DNA of 64,000 nt from an uncultured Lachnospiraceae bacterium (GTDB lineage: Bacteria; Bacillota; Clostridia; Lachnospirales; Lachnospiraceae). Every line of letters starts with the position of its first letter. The first letter of the stretch is position 1. The notes under the pieces were generated by a model. That model did no database searches, was not told the origin of the DNA, and saw only the letters and a program-made list of their open reading frames with translations. Below are positions 45,129-53,918 of this stretch, in pieces. Location of the stretch: the NCBI GenBank assembly GCA_910585465.1, contig CAJUEW010000008.1:62001-126000 (forward strand), written 5' to 3'. The position numbers and the translations under genes are program-made.

Positions 45129-45863
45129 ATGAACATACAAGAATTAAAATGGTACAGCGACCGGTTGTACCGTGATATGCCGCTGAAAATTTATGGCCAC
45201 GCCGGAAAGCCCTGCCTGGTAATTCCGTCCCAGAACGGAAAGTACAATGACTTTGAAGGCTTTGGAATGGTGGAGGCCTGCCGTCCCTGGATTGATGAAG
45301 GAAAGATACAGCTTTTCTGTGTGGATACTATTGACGAAGAAACCGTATCCTGTACATGGAAAAATCCGCAGGATCGCATTGAACAGCATGAGCGCTGGAT
45401 GCAGTATTTGATACAGGAGGTATGCCCTCTCATTAACCAGTACAGCAACAATGCCATTGGTATGACTATCGGCTGCAGCATGGGAGCCTACCATGCCGGA
45501 AATCTGTTTTTCCGTTTTCCTGATCGCTTTGATGCCACTATTTGTTTAAGCGGCGTCTATGATGCTTCCAGCATTCTGGGGGGATATATGGATGGGCTGG
45601 TATACCTGAATTCTCCGTGCCACTGCCTGCAGAATATGCCCGCAGATCATCCCTATATGAAGCTCTATGAAAGAAGTCATATGTTTTTCTGCGTCGGACA
45701 GGGGGCATGGGAGGAGGAGCTTCTTGCAGGCACCCGCAGGCTGGACAGCATACTGAAGGCCAAAGGGATCCCCGCATGGGTTGATTACTGGGGATATGAT
45801 GTGAATCATGACTGGTATTGGTGGAAAAAACAGATTGCTTATTTTCTAGGCAAAATATTATAG
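45129..45863 (+). CDS. Alpha/beta hydrolase, putative esterase (COG4947-like)
   Basis: A 244-residue soluble hydrolase. The nucleophile motif GCSMGAYHAGNLFFRFPDRF gives Ser in G-C-S-M-G, and the C-terminal His is in YDVNHDWYWWKKQIAYFLGK, which I recall as typical of the uncharacterised esterase group COG4947. No signal peptide is present, so it acts in the cytoplasm. It is the second gene after an ATP-grasp ligase and may hydrolyse the same kind of bond or mature its product. A terminator follows directly. Confidence 0.85.
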   Translation: MNIQELKWYSDRLYRDMPLKIYGHAGKPCLVIPSQNGKYNDFEGFGMVEACRPWIDEGKIQLFCVDTIDEETVSCTWKNPQDRIEQHERWMQYLIQEVCPLINQYSNNAIGMTIGCSMGAYHAGNLFFRFPDRFDATICLSGVYDASSILGGYMDGLVYLNSPCHCLQNMPADHPYMKLYERSHMFFCVGQGAWEEELLAGTRRLDSILKAKGIPAWVDYWGYDVNHDWYWWKKQIAYFLGKIL

Positions 45864-45875
45864 AAAGAAGTAAGG

Positions 45876-45920
45876 ACGTCTCAGATTCCGAATGGAATAT
45901 TTGAGGCGTCCGGTTTTTAT
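45876..45920 (+). terminator. Terminator after the ATP-grasp/hydrolase pair
   Basis: GGACGTCTCA and TGAGGCGTCC form a 10-bp stem with one mismatch over an imperfect loop, followed by GGTTTTTATTTT on the plus strand. It ends the two-gene unit. Confidence 0.8.
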
Positions 45921-45959
45921 TTTATGATTCTGGCTCATATTATAGAGAGCAGAAAAGCA

Positions 45960-46316
45960 TTACAGTAATTTCTCCTCCCACTCTGCAGCCTTGAAGCCAA
46001 CCAATACGGTATCCTCTTTGACAATCAAAGGCCTTTTTACCAGCATACCATCCGTTCCCAGAAGCTGAAGCTGCTCTTCCTCGCTCATATTCGGAAGCCT
46101 GTCCTTTAGCTGCATCGCTTTATAAAGCTGCCCGCTGGTATTGAAAAACCGTTTCAGCGGAAGCCCGCTCCTCTCATACCAGGTCTTCAGTTCCTCAGCC
46201 GTGGGATTCTGCTCCTTAATATGGCGTTCTTCATATTCTACCTTTTGTTCATCCAGCCATTTCTTAGCCTTCTGGCACGTGCTGCATTTAGGATATTCTA
46301 AAAATAATACCGACAT
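45960..46316 (-). CDS. ArsC/Spx-family thioredoxin-fold protein
   Basis: A 118-residue protein with CSTC near the N-terminus (LFLEYPKCSTCQKAKKWLDE), NTSGQLYKAMQLKD and the substrate-side loop GMLVKRPLIVKEDTVLVGFK. These fit the arsenate reductase-like/YffB-Spx family. The CxxC and the RP-loop are kept, so a redox or regulatory role is open; no arsenic genes are nearby. The start at 46316 has AGGAAGG upstream. It stands alone and divergent from the cyclophilin gene. Confidence 0.88.
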   Translation of the reverse strand: MSVLFLEYPKCSTCQKAKKWLDEQKVEYEERHIKEQNPTAEELKTWYERSGLPLKRFFNTSGQLYKAMQLKDRLPNMSEEEQLQLLGTDGMLVKRPLIVKEDTVLVGFKAAEWEEKLL

Positions 46317-46404
46317 CTTTGCCTTCCTTTCACACAATGTTCATTTGACATTTCCTGCTTATCCGCCTACAATAAGCACAATCATATTTTTTGGAGGTAC
46401 TATT

Positions 46405-47064
46405 ATGAAAAAATTAACAACTCTTTTTCTGTGTCTGGCACTCTCCGGAGCCATCATCACCGGATGCGGCTCCAAGTCAGAAAAGCCCGGTGCTGAAGAT
46501 TCCGAAAACACAGCCTCAGAAGCATCCCAGGAAACCCCGGATGAAGATACATCCGATGAACTCTTATCCGGCACTCACCATGCGGAAATAGAGATAGAAG
46601 GCTACGGCACAATCGCTTTGGAGCTGGATGCCGACACTGCCCCCATCTCTGTCACCAATTTTGTCAATCTGGCAAAGGACGGATTCTACAACGGTCTGAC
46701 CTTCCATCGTATTATCAGCGGCTTTATGATACAGGGAGGAGATCCTCTCGGCAACGGAACCGGCGGCTCCGACAAAACCATTAAAGGGGAGTTTTCCGAT
46801 AATGGCATTGAAAATAATATTTCCCATGTAAGGGGAGTAATCTCTATGGCAAGAGCAAATGATCCTGACAGCGCTTCCTCACAGTTCTTTATCGTTCATG
46901 AGGACAGCAACTTTTTAGACGGACAGTACGCCGCCTTCGGCCATGTGACTGAGGGAATAGAAATTGTTGACCAGATCTGCCAGGATACGCCGGTGCAGGA
47001 CAGCAACGGCACTGTTTCTTCTGACGATCAGCCGGTGATCTCATCCGTCAACATCCTTGACTAA
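46405..47064 (+). CDS. Cyclophilin-type peptidyl-prolyl isomerase lipoprotein
   Basis: A 219-residue exported isomerase. The lipobox ITGC (Cys21) follows MKKLTTLFLCLALSG. A Ser/Glu/Asp-rich linker (about 24-55) leads into a cyclophilin domain (about 58-217) with FVNLAKDGFYNGLTFHRIIS, GFMIQGGDPLGNGTGGSDKT, ARANDPDSASSQFFIV and LDGQYAAFGHV, which hold the usual active-site Arg, Phe, Gln and His-like positions. It helps fold exported proteins at the membrane surface. TTGGAGG lies upstream of the ATG. Confidence 0.94.
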   Translation: MKKLTTLFLCLALSGAIITGCGSKSEKPGAEDSENTASEASQETPDEDTSDELLSGTHHAEIEIEGYGTIALELDADTAPISVTNFVNLAKDGFYNGLTFHRIISGFMIQGGDPLGNGTGGSDKTIKGEFSDNGIENNISHVRGVISMARANDPDSASSQFFIVHEDSNFLDGQYAAFGHVTEGIEIVDQICQDTPVQDSNGTVSSDDQPVISSVNILD

Positions 47065-47110
47065 GCCTGAATTGCTTCCACCAGAACAATATAAAATAAG
47101 AAATGACAAA

Positions 47111-47153
47111 AGATCCCCGGAGAAAATATCAGCATTCATTTCTCCGGGGATCT
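47111..47153 (-). terminator. Bidirectional terminator
   Basis: AGATCCCCGGAGA (47111-47123) and TCTCCGGGGATCT (47141-47153) form a perfect 13-bp stem. On the minus strand TTTTGTC follows, ending the aldolase transcript; it also faces the cyclophilin gene from the other side. Confidence 0.85.
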
Positions 47154-47195
47154 CTGCTTACAAATCTGATAGCTTTAAAATAATATCGTTTTTAA

Positions 47196-48134
47196 TCAGG
47201 CCTTTCCTTCAGAGCCAAGAACATCTTTAATCTTGTGAGCAACAATCGTTTTCACGTTGGCACGTCCAACCTTCAGATATTCACGCGGATCAAATGCTGC
47301 CGGATTAGTCCACATAACCTCACGGATACCAGCAGTCATAGCAAGACGCAGGTCAGAGTCAATATTGATCTTGCATACTGCGGATCTTGCGGCCTGACGA
47401 AGCTGTTCTTCCGGAACACCGATCGCATCCTTCAGAGCGCCGCCGTGCTCATTGATAATTTTAACGAATTCCTGAGGAACAGAAGAAGCGCCGTGAAGAA
47501 CAATCGGGAACTCCGGAATTCTTTTCTCAATCTCAGCAAGAATATCAAACCGAAGCTGCGGATTGGTACCTGGTTTAAATTTATATGCGCCGTGGCTGGT
47601 TCCGATTGCAATCGCCAGAGAGTCAACTCCTGTACGGGTAACAAACTCTTCCACCTCATCCGGCTGAGTATATGCCGCGTCAGCATCAGATACATTCACT
47701 GCATCCTCGATGCCGGCCAGTCTGCCAAGCTCGGCCTCTACTACCACGCCCTTTGCATGAGCATATTCAACAACTTTTTTCGTAAGTTCAATGTTGGTCT
47801 CGAAATCATGATGAGAACCGTCAATCATAACTGAAGTAAATCCGCCGTCGATACAAGACTTGCAGATTTCAAAATCAGCGCCGTGATCCAAATGCAGGGC
47901 AATCGGAAGATCCGGAGCTTCTGCCAAAACAGCCTCCACTAATTTTACCAGATAGTTGTGTTTTGCATACTTTCTTGCGCCTGCAGACACCTGTAAAATA
48001 ACCGGGGATTTCAGCTCGATAGCTGCGTCAGCGATACCCTGAACAATCTCCATATTATTTACGTTGAATGCACCGATTGCATATCCGCCTTCATAGGCTT
48101 TTTTAAACATTTCTTTGGTTGTAACTAATGGCAT
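47196..48134 (-). CDS. fba: Class II fructose-1,6-bisphosphate aldolase
   Basis: A 312-residue Zn-dependent aldolase that splits fructose bisphosphate to dihydroxyacetone phosphate and glyceraldehyde 3-phosphate. It shows IALHLDHGADFEICKSCIDG (catalytic Asp and Zn His), GTSHGAYKFKPG and VLHGASSVPQEFV for the other Zn and phosphate contacts. Length is that of the GatY/Fba class IIA/B group. I take the ATG at 48134, which fits the conserved MPLVTTKEMF start; two upstream in-frame ATGs are possible. It is monocistronic with a strong terminator. Confidence 0.95.
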   Translation of the reverse strand: MPLVTTKEMFKKAYEGGYAIGAFNVNNMEIVQGIADAAIELKSPVILQVSAGARKYAKHNYLVKLVEAVLAEAPDLPIALHLDHGADFEICKSCIDGGFTSVMIDGSHHDFETNIELTKKVVEYAHAKGVVVEAELGRLAGIEDAVNVSDADAAYTQPDEVEEFVTRTGVDSLAIAIGTSHGAYKFKPGTNPQLRFDILAEIEKRIPEFPIVLHGASSVPQEFVKIINEHGGALKDAIGVPEEQLRQAARSAVCKINIDSDLRLAMTAGIREVMWTNPAAFDPREYLKVGRANVKTIVAHKIKDVLGSEGKA

Positions 48135-48247
48135 TGGTTTTGTCATCCTTTCTTCATCCAAGATTTGGCACCCTCGTGCCTATACACGTATATTACTACA
48201 TTTTTCCCAAATCAACAAGAAATTTCTCATATATTTTCAGAATATCT

Positions 48248-49345
48248 TCAGGAAATCACTGCATGATTCCGGATCAGGTTAATCACCTTCTCCTGAATCA
48301 GCTCCTCCTCCATCATTGCACGGCTGTATACAGCCTCCACATCGGATGTATCCTCATATCCGTAATCTGCCGCCACACTGCCGAGCCTCTCCTGATATTC
48401 CTCCTCACTGACCTGCAGTCCTTCTTTTTCAGCTATCTTATGAAAGACCAACGTCATCTGTACCCGAAACGCTGCAGTTTCGCGGAACACCTCCTCTAGC
48501 TACTCCTTTGTTGTCCCCATATAGCTTCCCAGAAATGTGTCCAAATCCATCCCGTATATAGATGCATAGGTTACATACTCACTCATCATCTGGTCCGAGT
48601 ATAATTTAATGTCCGCCTCCTGAATCTCAATCTGACAGGTATCCAGAAGAGCAGCCACCAAATCATATTCCAGATTCTCATCCGCCTCAGCTTCCGCGTC
48701 AGCCTCCATCTCTTTCCGGACGGCGGCAAGCATATCTGTTTCATTATCATATCCCAGTTTTTCCTTAATAAAGTCATCTCCCCAATCCTCCGTATTATAT
48801 TCCTGAACACTTTGTACATAAACTTCAAAACGTGCGGTCTTTCCTGCCATCTCTTCATAGTAATCCTCAGGGAATGTCACATTCACCTCCACATTGGTAT
48901 CAGCCCTTACCCCTATCAGTTGTTCCTCAAAGCCGGGTACAAATTCTCCGCTTCCAATCTCCAGGGAATGTTCCCTTCCCGAAAGCTCATCCGATGTCTC
49001 TCCGTCCACGTAGCCTGTAAAATCAATAAGTACAACATCTCCCTTCTGCGCTTCCCGATCCACAGTCACCAGATCCGTACATTCTTTTTTCATCCTGTCT
49101 GCTTCATCCCGGACATCCTCATCCGTGACCTCTTTTATGGTCCTGACTGCCTCAAGCCCTTTGTAGTTTCCCATAGATATAATTCTGCTTGTCAGATCCT
49201 CATATAAAACCGGTTCGTAGGACGGAAGCTCTGCTTCTCCCTTTTCCTCCTCCAAATCTTCTGCGGGAGTCTTGCCCTGGCACGCTGTCAGGCCAAGCGC
49301 TGCCACTGCCAGCAGCGCTATGATATGTTTTCTTTTCGTCTTCAT
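48248..49345 (-). pseudogene. Trigger-factor-like foldase lipoprotein gene split by an in-frame amber codon
   Basis: The frame encodes a lipoprotein (lipobox LTAC, Cys22, after MKTKRKHIIALLAVAALG) with an FKBP domain (about 95-185, IDFTGYVDGETSDELSGREH, VPGFEEQLIGV) and a trigger-factor C-terminal helical domain. After residue 281 it meets TAG (48502-48500) and then continues in the same frame as LEEVFRETAAFRVQMTLVFH for about 83 more codons to 48248. One base change accounts for this. An AAAGGAG and a GAGGAG flank the stop and a GTG follows at 48490, so the end could be made separately by restart. Without it the chaperone arms are cut short. Confidence 0.75.
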
Positions 49346-49556
49346 CTTTATCTGCTCTTCCTCTCTCAATAAAAATTTATTAATGGAATATCATATTTTT
49401 TAATCCTCATTACAGTTTTCAGCGCGGAATATCGCCGGCCCTTTCTGTATCTGGAAAGATGCCAGGACACCGGACATTCCCATGTTATTTCTTGCATTTT
49501 ACAGGAAACAATGCTACAATGTAACGAAAAACAAAACAGGAGGAGCACAGGATACA

Positions 49557-50000
49557 ATGATGTGGAAAGTATTGCTAGTCATTCTTGTAATTCTGGTCAT
49601 CATCCTGGCAGTCTTATATTATTTCGGCAGCAAAATGCAGAAAAAGCAGGCCGAGAACCAGGCACAGCTGGATGCCATGGCACAGACCGTCAGTATGCTG
49701 ATTATTGATAAGAAACGATTGAAAGTAAAAGACTCCGGACTTCCTTCCATGGTAATCGACCAGACCCCGAAATATCTGCGCTGGTCCAAAATGCCGATTG
49801 TGAAAGCAAAGGTGGGACCGAAAATCATGTCGCTGGTGGCAGACGAAAAGGTTTTTGAACTGCTTCCGGTTAAGAAAGAGGTCAAAGTCGTTGTCAGCGG
49901 TATCTATATCACCGCCGTCAAAAGCGCAAGAGGCGGCATTGAAAAGCCTGAGAAAAAACAAGGTTTTTTCAAACGCCATTTTGGCAAAAAAAATAAATAA
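49557..50000 (+). CDS. Conserved membrane-anchored protein of unknown function
   Basis: A 147-residue protein with one N-terminal membrane helix (about 4-24, VLLVILVILVIILAVLYYFG), a short coiled region (KQAENQAQLDAMAQ), a conserved soluble part (LPSMVIDQTPKYLRWSKMPI, VGPKIMSLVADEKVFELLPV) and a very basic tail ending FKRHFGKKNK. I recall similar proteins in Lachnospiraceae but know no function. Two adjacent ATGs follow AGGAGG and AGGA; I use the first. An upstream in-frame extension is not supported. Confidence 0.75.
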   Translation: MMWKVLLVILVILVIILAVLYYFGSKMQKKQAENQAQLDAMAQTVSMLIIDKKRLKVKDSGLPSMVIDQTPKYLRWSKMPIVKAKVGPKIMSLVADEKVFELLPVKKEVKVVVSGIYITAVKSARGGIEKPEKKQGFFKRHFGKKNK

Positions 50001-50008
50001 TCACTTAG

Positions 50009-50078
50009 AGGACAGGGGACTGGTTTTATTTATAAAGCCGGTTCCTCTTTATATTTATGGAAAACCAGTCCCTGTCCT
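50009..50078. repeat. Long inverted repeat, MITE-like or terminator
   Basis: AGGACAGGGGACTGGTTTT (50009-50027) and AAAACCAGTCCCTGTCCT (50061-50078) are inverted with one extra G, and inside them ATAAAG and CTTTAT pair again, giving a branched stem of about 25 pairs. The outer sequence resembles the GGGGAC...GTCCC-type small repeats scattered in clostridial genomes. It lies just after the membrane protein gene and may double as a terminator. Confidence 0.6.
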
Positions 50079-50193
50079 TATTATACCATGTCCTCCGGCC
50101 ATAGTACCCCTCCGGGGGATGCGCATGGTTCGGTCGGTATTTTGCCCCGCTTTGCGTGGCACCGGACCGGCGCAGGTATCATATCTGACGATA

Positions 50194-50883
50194 TTATACC
50201 TTAAATCGGTATCCCACTCCCCATATGGTTTCTATATACTGGGGTTTTGCTGTATTAAACTCAATCTTTTCACGGATTTTCTTAATATGCACAGTAACAG
50301 TTGCAATATCCCCAATGGACTCCATATCCCATATTTTACTGAACAACTCCTCCTTCGTAAACACATGATTCGGGTTCTGGGCAAGGAAAGTAAGCAGATC
50401 AAATTCCTTGGAGGTAAATGGCTTCTCCTCTCCGTTGATCCATACACGGCGGGCCGTCTTGTCAATTTTAATGCCCCGAATCTCTATCGTCTCATTTTCC
50501 TGAATACCGCTGCCGATCAGGCGCTCATACCGCGCCAGGTGAGCTTTCACACGCGCCACCAATTCGCTTGGACTGAATGGCTTGGTCATATAGTCGTCCG
50601 CGCCAAGACCCAGTCCGCGGATTTTATCAATATCATCCTTTTTCGCAGAGACCATGATAACCGGAATATTTTTCTCCTCACGGATTTTCTTACAGATCTC
50701 AAATCCGTCCACGCCCGGAAGCATCAGATCTAAAATAATCAGATCAAATCCCTCCTTCAATGCCCGTGTAAGGCCAATATCTCCCCTCTCTTCCGTCTCT
50801 ACCTCAAAGCCGCTCAGCTCCAGATAGTCTTTTTCCAGATCTGCGATTGCCTCTTCATCTTCGATAATCAAAATCTTACTCAC
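50194..50883 (-). CDS. OmpR/PhoB-family response regulator
   Basis: A 229-residue DNA-binding regulator. The receiver domain (1-120) has the acidic pocket (IIEDEE), phospho-acceptor Asp52 in LIILDLMLPG, the conserved Thr/Ser at VSAKK and the Lys in TKPFSPSE. The C-terminal winged helix (about 130-228) has RRVWINGEEKPFTSKEFDLL and WGVGYRFKV. It is translated from a start that overlaps the kinase gene by 8 bases, and is downstream of it. The target genes are unknown; no transporter is adjacent. Confidence 0.95.
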   Translation of the reverse strand: MSKILIIEDEEAIADLEKDYLELSGFEVETEERGDIGLTRALKEGFDLIILDLMLPGVDGFEICKKIREEKNIPVIMVSAKKDDIDKIRGLGLGADDYMTKPFSPSELVARVKAHLARYERLIGSGIQENETIEIRGIKIDKTARRVWINGEEKPFTSKEFDLLTFLAQNPNHVFTKEELFSKIWDMESIGDIATVTVHIKKIREKIEFNTAKPQYIETIWGVGYRFKV

Positions 50884-51967
50884 TCACCGGTACCTCCTGA
50901 TATTTTCTAAGCACAAAATACATTGTCGTGCCAGCTCCTTCTCTGCTTGTGGCCCAGACCTTTCCCCCATGGTCTTCCATAATCTTATGAACAATAGAAA
51001 GCCCGATTCCGCTTCCCCCCTTGGAAGAATTCCTGGATATATCCGTCCGATAAAATCGGTCAAAAATATAAGGCAGATCCTTGGCCGCAATTCCCCGTCC
51101 ATTGTCTTCTATTTCTACCTGAATAAAATCACCCACATCAAGCACACGGATATGAATGTATTTTTCCCGTTTATCCATATATTTTATGGAATTTCCCACA
51201 ATATTATTGATCACCCGTTTCATCTGCTCCGCATCTGCGATAACAGCCACGTCTGCTGATACCCGGTTGCTGTAGGCAAGCTCGATCTGCTCCTGGCCAA
51301 GCTCCAGACCGATATCCTCAAAGCAATCGTCAAAATATTCCCTCACATTAATTTTATTAAATGTATATGGTATTCTGTTTGTATCGATCTTAGAATAAAA
51401 TGTCAGCTCATTGATAAGCCGGTCCATATCATTGGCCTTATTATAAATGGTCCTTAAATATTTCTCCTGCTTCTCCGGCGTATCAGCCACGCCATCCAAA
51501 AGCCCCTCCACATAACCTTTAATAGCCGTAATGGGCGTCTTCAGATCATGGGAAATATTGCTGATCAGTTCCTTATTCTGGCTGTCAAATACCACCTTCT
51601 CCTCCGTGGATTCCTTCAGACGGACTCTCATCTCTTCAAAATCCGCACACAGCTCGCCAATCTCATCATTATCCTCAATCTCCACTTCAAAATCCAGATT
51701 GCCGTCCCGGATATTGCGGGTCGCCTTTTTCAGCGTCTCAATCGGATTCAGAATGCTCCGGTAAATCCAGACAATCAGAAGGCTGCTGGTCATGGCCATG
51801 ATCAAAATCACTGATAAAAGCATCTCCCCAAGAAATTCCTTAGTCTTGGGAGTCGCCACCTCCACAGGCTGCAGGCTTATAAATCCGACAAACACAGCCG
51901 TAATCAGAAAAAGCGGGACAGCAATGACAATGCCAAATGTAATGATCAGTTTTGTTTTCAGATTCAT
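50876..51967 (-). CDS. Membrane sensor histidine kinase
   Basis: A 363-residue kinase with membrane helices at about 8-30 and 49-69 around a very short outer loop (about 18 residues), so it may sense the membrane or a partner protein, not a soluble ligand. HAMP (about 70-122) precedes the HisKA box SHDLKTPITAIKGYVEGLLD and an HATPase domain with N box, DNGRGIAAKDLPYIFDRFYR and GGSGIGLSIVHK. The start at 51967 has GGAGG 8 bases upstream. It is the first gene of a two-gene system with the regulator. Confidence 0.94.
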   Translation of the reverse strand: MNLKTKLIITFGIVIAVPLFLITAVFVGFISLQPVEVATPKTKEFLGEMLLSVILIMAMTSSLLIVWIYRSILNPIETLKKATRNIRDGNLDFEVEIEDNDEIGELCADFEEMRVRLKESTEEKVVFDSQNKELISNISHDLKTPITAIKGYVEGLLDGVADTPEKQEKYLRTIYNKANDMDRLINELTFYSKIDTNRIPYTFNKINVREYFDDCFEDIGLELGQEQIELAYSNRVSADVAVIADAEQMKRVINNIVGNSIKYMDKREKYIHIRVLDVGDFIQVEIEDNGRGIAAKDLPYIFDRFYRTDISRNSSKGGSGIGLSIVHKIMEDHGGKVWATSREGAGTTMYFVLRKYQEVPVSE

Positions 51968-52066
51968 TGCTTGTTCCTCCATTACTCAGATATTAGAAGT
52001 ATAACATAGATTGCTTCAGGCATTTATAAACTTTTTGTAAAACACTATAAAATCATCGGTAAGTGC

Positions 52067-52095
52067 TTGACTTTTTTTTAACGCTGATGTATGAT
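52067..52095 (+). promoter_or_regulatory. Promoter of the metK riboswitch transcript
   Basis: TTGACT (52067-52072) and TATGAT (52090-52095), spaced by 17 bases, lie about 35 bases before the riboswitch. Confidence 0.75.
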
Positions 52096-52130
52096 ACGGA
52101 AGAACAAAGAAAAGTCCATAGAGAAGCTTT

Positions 52131-52229
52131 CTCTTATTCAGAGCGGTGGAGATACATAGGATCTGTGAAACCCGGCAACCCCTGTACACAGGAAGGTGCT
52201 AACCTGAGCGAGTAATCGAACGATAAGAG
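52131..52229 (+). ncRNA. SAM-I (S-box) riboswitch
   Basis: The RNA shows the S-box core: P1 arms CTCTTAT and ATAAGAG, the AGAGCGGTGGAG entry, GGATCTGTGAAACCCGGCAA, and GGTGCTAACCTGAGCGAG followed by CGAACGATAAGAGG. Binding of S-adenosylmethionine stabilises P1 and favours the terminator downstream at 52250, lowering metK expression when SAM is plentiful. Confidence 0.95.
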
Positions 52230-52249
52230 GATTTGATGAGCAATTTTAT

Positions 52250-52280
52250 CAGGTCCGCTTATGCGGGCCTTTCTTTTTTC
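52250..52280 (+). terminator. Riboswitch expression-platform terminator
   Basis: AGGTCCGC, a TTAT loop and GCGGGCCT followed by TTCTTTTTT form a classic intrinsic terminator between the SAM-I aptamer and metK. Confidence 0.9.
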
Positions 52281-52371
52281 GCTATTTACAGGCCGGGCAG
52301 ATACAAAATAAGATGGAGCAAATAAAAACTGGTCTGCCGGCTATCATACACAACCATCGAAAGGAGCACAA

Positions 52372-53562
52372 ATGGAAAAATTATTATTTACTTCTGAGTC
52401 TGTGACGGAAGGGCATCCGGACAAAGTCTGTGATCAGATTTCTGATGCCATTCTGGATACGCTGATGGCCCAGGATCCCATGAGCCGTGTTGCATGTGAA
52501 ACGAGCACTACCACAGGACTTGTTCTGGTAATGGGTGAAATTACAACCAATGCCTATGTGGACATTCAGAAGGTGGTAAGGGATACTGTCCGGGAAATCG
52601 GATATACAAGCGGAGAATTCGGTTTTGACGCTGACAACTGCGCGGTGATCACTGCCATTGACGAGCAGTCCACCGATATTGCCATGGGTGTCAATAAAGC
52701 GCTGGAAGCCAAGGAACGCACTATGGATGACAGCGAAATTGAAGCTATCGGCGCCGGAGACCAGGGTATGATGTTCGGTTATGCAACCAATGAGACCCCT
52801 GAGATGATGCCGTATCCGATTGCGCTGGCACATAAGCTGGCTCTTCAGCTTACAAAGGTTCGTAAGGACGGAACCCTTCCTTATCTGAGACCGGACGGCA
52901 AAACCCAGGTAACCGTTGAGTACAACGAGGAGGGACAGCCCATCCGCCTTGACGCGGTTGTTTTATCTACCCAGCACAGCAAGGATGTAACCCAGGAACA
53001 GATTCATACAGATATTAAAAAATATGTCTTCGACGAAATTCTTCCTGCCCACATGGTGGACGCACAGACTAAGTTCTTTGTCAATCCTACCGGACGTTTC
53101 GTTATCGGCGGCCCCCACGGAGACAGCGGCCTGACCGGACGTAAAATTATCGTGGATACCTACGGCGGCTATGCCCGTCACGGCGGCGGCGCCTTCTCCG
53201 GAAAAGACTGCACCAAGGTGGACCGCTCCGCAGCTTATGCTGCCCGTTATGTGGCAAAAAACATCGTGGCTGCAGGTCTTGCCGATAAATGTGAAATTCA
53301 GCTTTCCTATGCTATCGGCGTTGCAAGACCCACTTCTATTATGGTAGATACCTTTGGAACCGGAAAGCTTTCCAACCAGAAGCTGGTGGAAATTATCCGT
53401 GAAAACTTCGATTTAAGACCTGCGGGTATTATTAAAATGCTGGATCTGCGCCGTCCAATCTACAAACAGACAGCAGCCTACGGCCACTTTGGACGTACTG
53501 ATCTGGACTTGCCATGGGAAAAGACCGATAAAACAGATATTCTGAAGGCATATTTAAAATAA
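52372..53562 (+). CDS. metK: S-adenosylmethionine synthetase
   Basis: A 396-residue enzyme joining methionine and ATP to form SAM. It has FTSESVTEGHPDKVCDQISD (ATP and Mg site), GAGDQGMMFGYATNE, the flexible loop region GAG, and RFVIGGPHGDSGLTGRKIIV. Length is typical. AAAGGAG lies 8 bases upstream of the ATG. It is controlled by the SAM-I riboswitch in its leader, a feedback loop on its own product. Confidence 0.97.
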   Translation: MEKLLFTSESVTEGHPDKVCDQISDAILDTLMAQDPMSRVACETSTTTGLVLVMGEITTNAYVDIQKVVRDTVREIGYTSGEFGFDADNCAVITAIDEQSTDIAMGVNKALEAKERTMDDSEIEAIGAGDQGMMFGYATNETPEMMPYPIALAHKLALQLTKVRKDGTLPYLRPDGKTQVTVEYNEEGQPIRLDAVVLSTQHSKDVTQEQIHTDIKKYVFDEILPAHMVDAQTKFFVNPTGRFVIGGPHGDSGLTGRKIIVDTYGGYARHGGGAFSGKDCTKVDRSAAYAARYVAKNIVAAGLADKCEIQLSYAIGVARPTSIMVDTFGTGKLSNQKLVEIIRENFDLRPAGIIKMLDLRRPIYKQTAAYGHFGRTDLDLPWEKTDKTDILKAYLK

Positions 53563-53918
53563 ACCTGATCCGATTATGAAGGGCTTATTTAAGTTCCACT
53601 TACATATAACAAGTTTATTCTAAAGGCACCTGACGGCGTTCATGCAAAGGGCATGTTTTTATGTGCCGGCGCATGGACACCAGACGGTCCTGCCTGTATA
53701 TACAGCAGATCTGCGGCGAAATAAAATCAAAATCCCGCGTTCTCTCTTCCTGTCTCATCTTACATTTTATTAATATGAAAATAAAAATCTGCATATAACC
53801 CCCCGGCAAAACCGCCTTCGGCATCTGAAACAGCATAAAAGAAATGAATGATTTCCCGGTTGACGCTCCCTTTTTTATCAGTTATGCTTTTTGCATAAAG
53901 CTATAGGAGGAGGCCTTC
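53563..53918. other. Intergenic region between metK and the glycosylase gene
   Basis: About 355 bp without a gene I can support on either strand. A small TTATGC...GCATAA hairpin lies at about 53882-53899 just before the AGGAGGAGG ribosome site of the next gene, and a TTGACG at 53859 may be part of its promoter. No terminator for metK is clear. Confidence 0.4.

Noticed and set aside
53615..53836. 73-codon minus-strand frame between metK and the glycosylase
   Set aside because: Odd composition (many Arg, Cys and Met), no ribosome site and no family resemblance.
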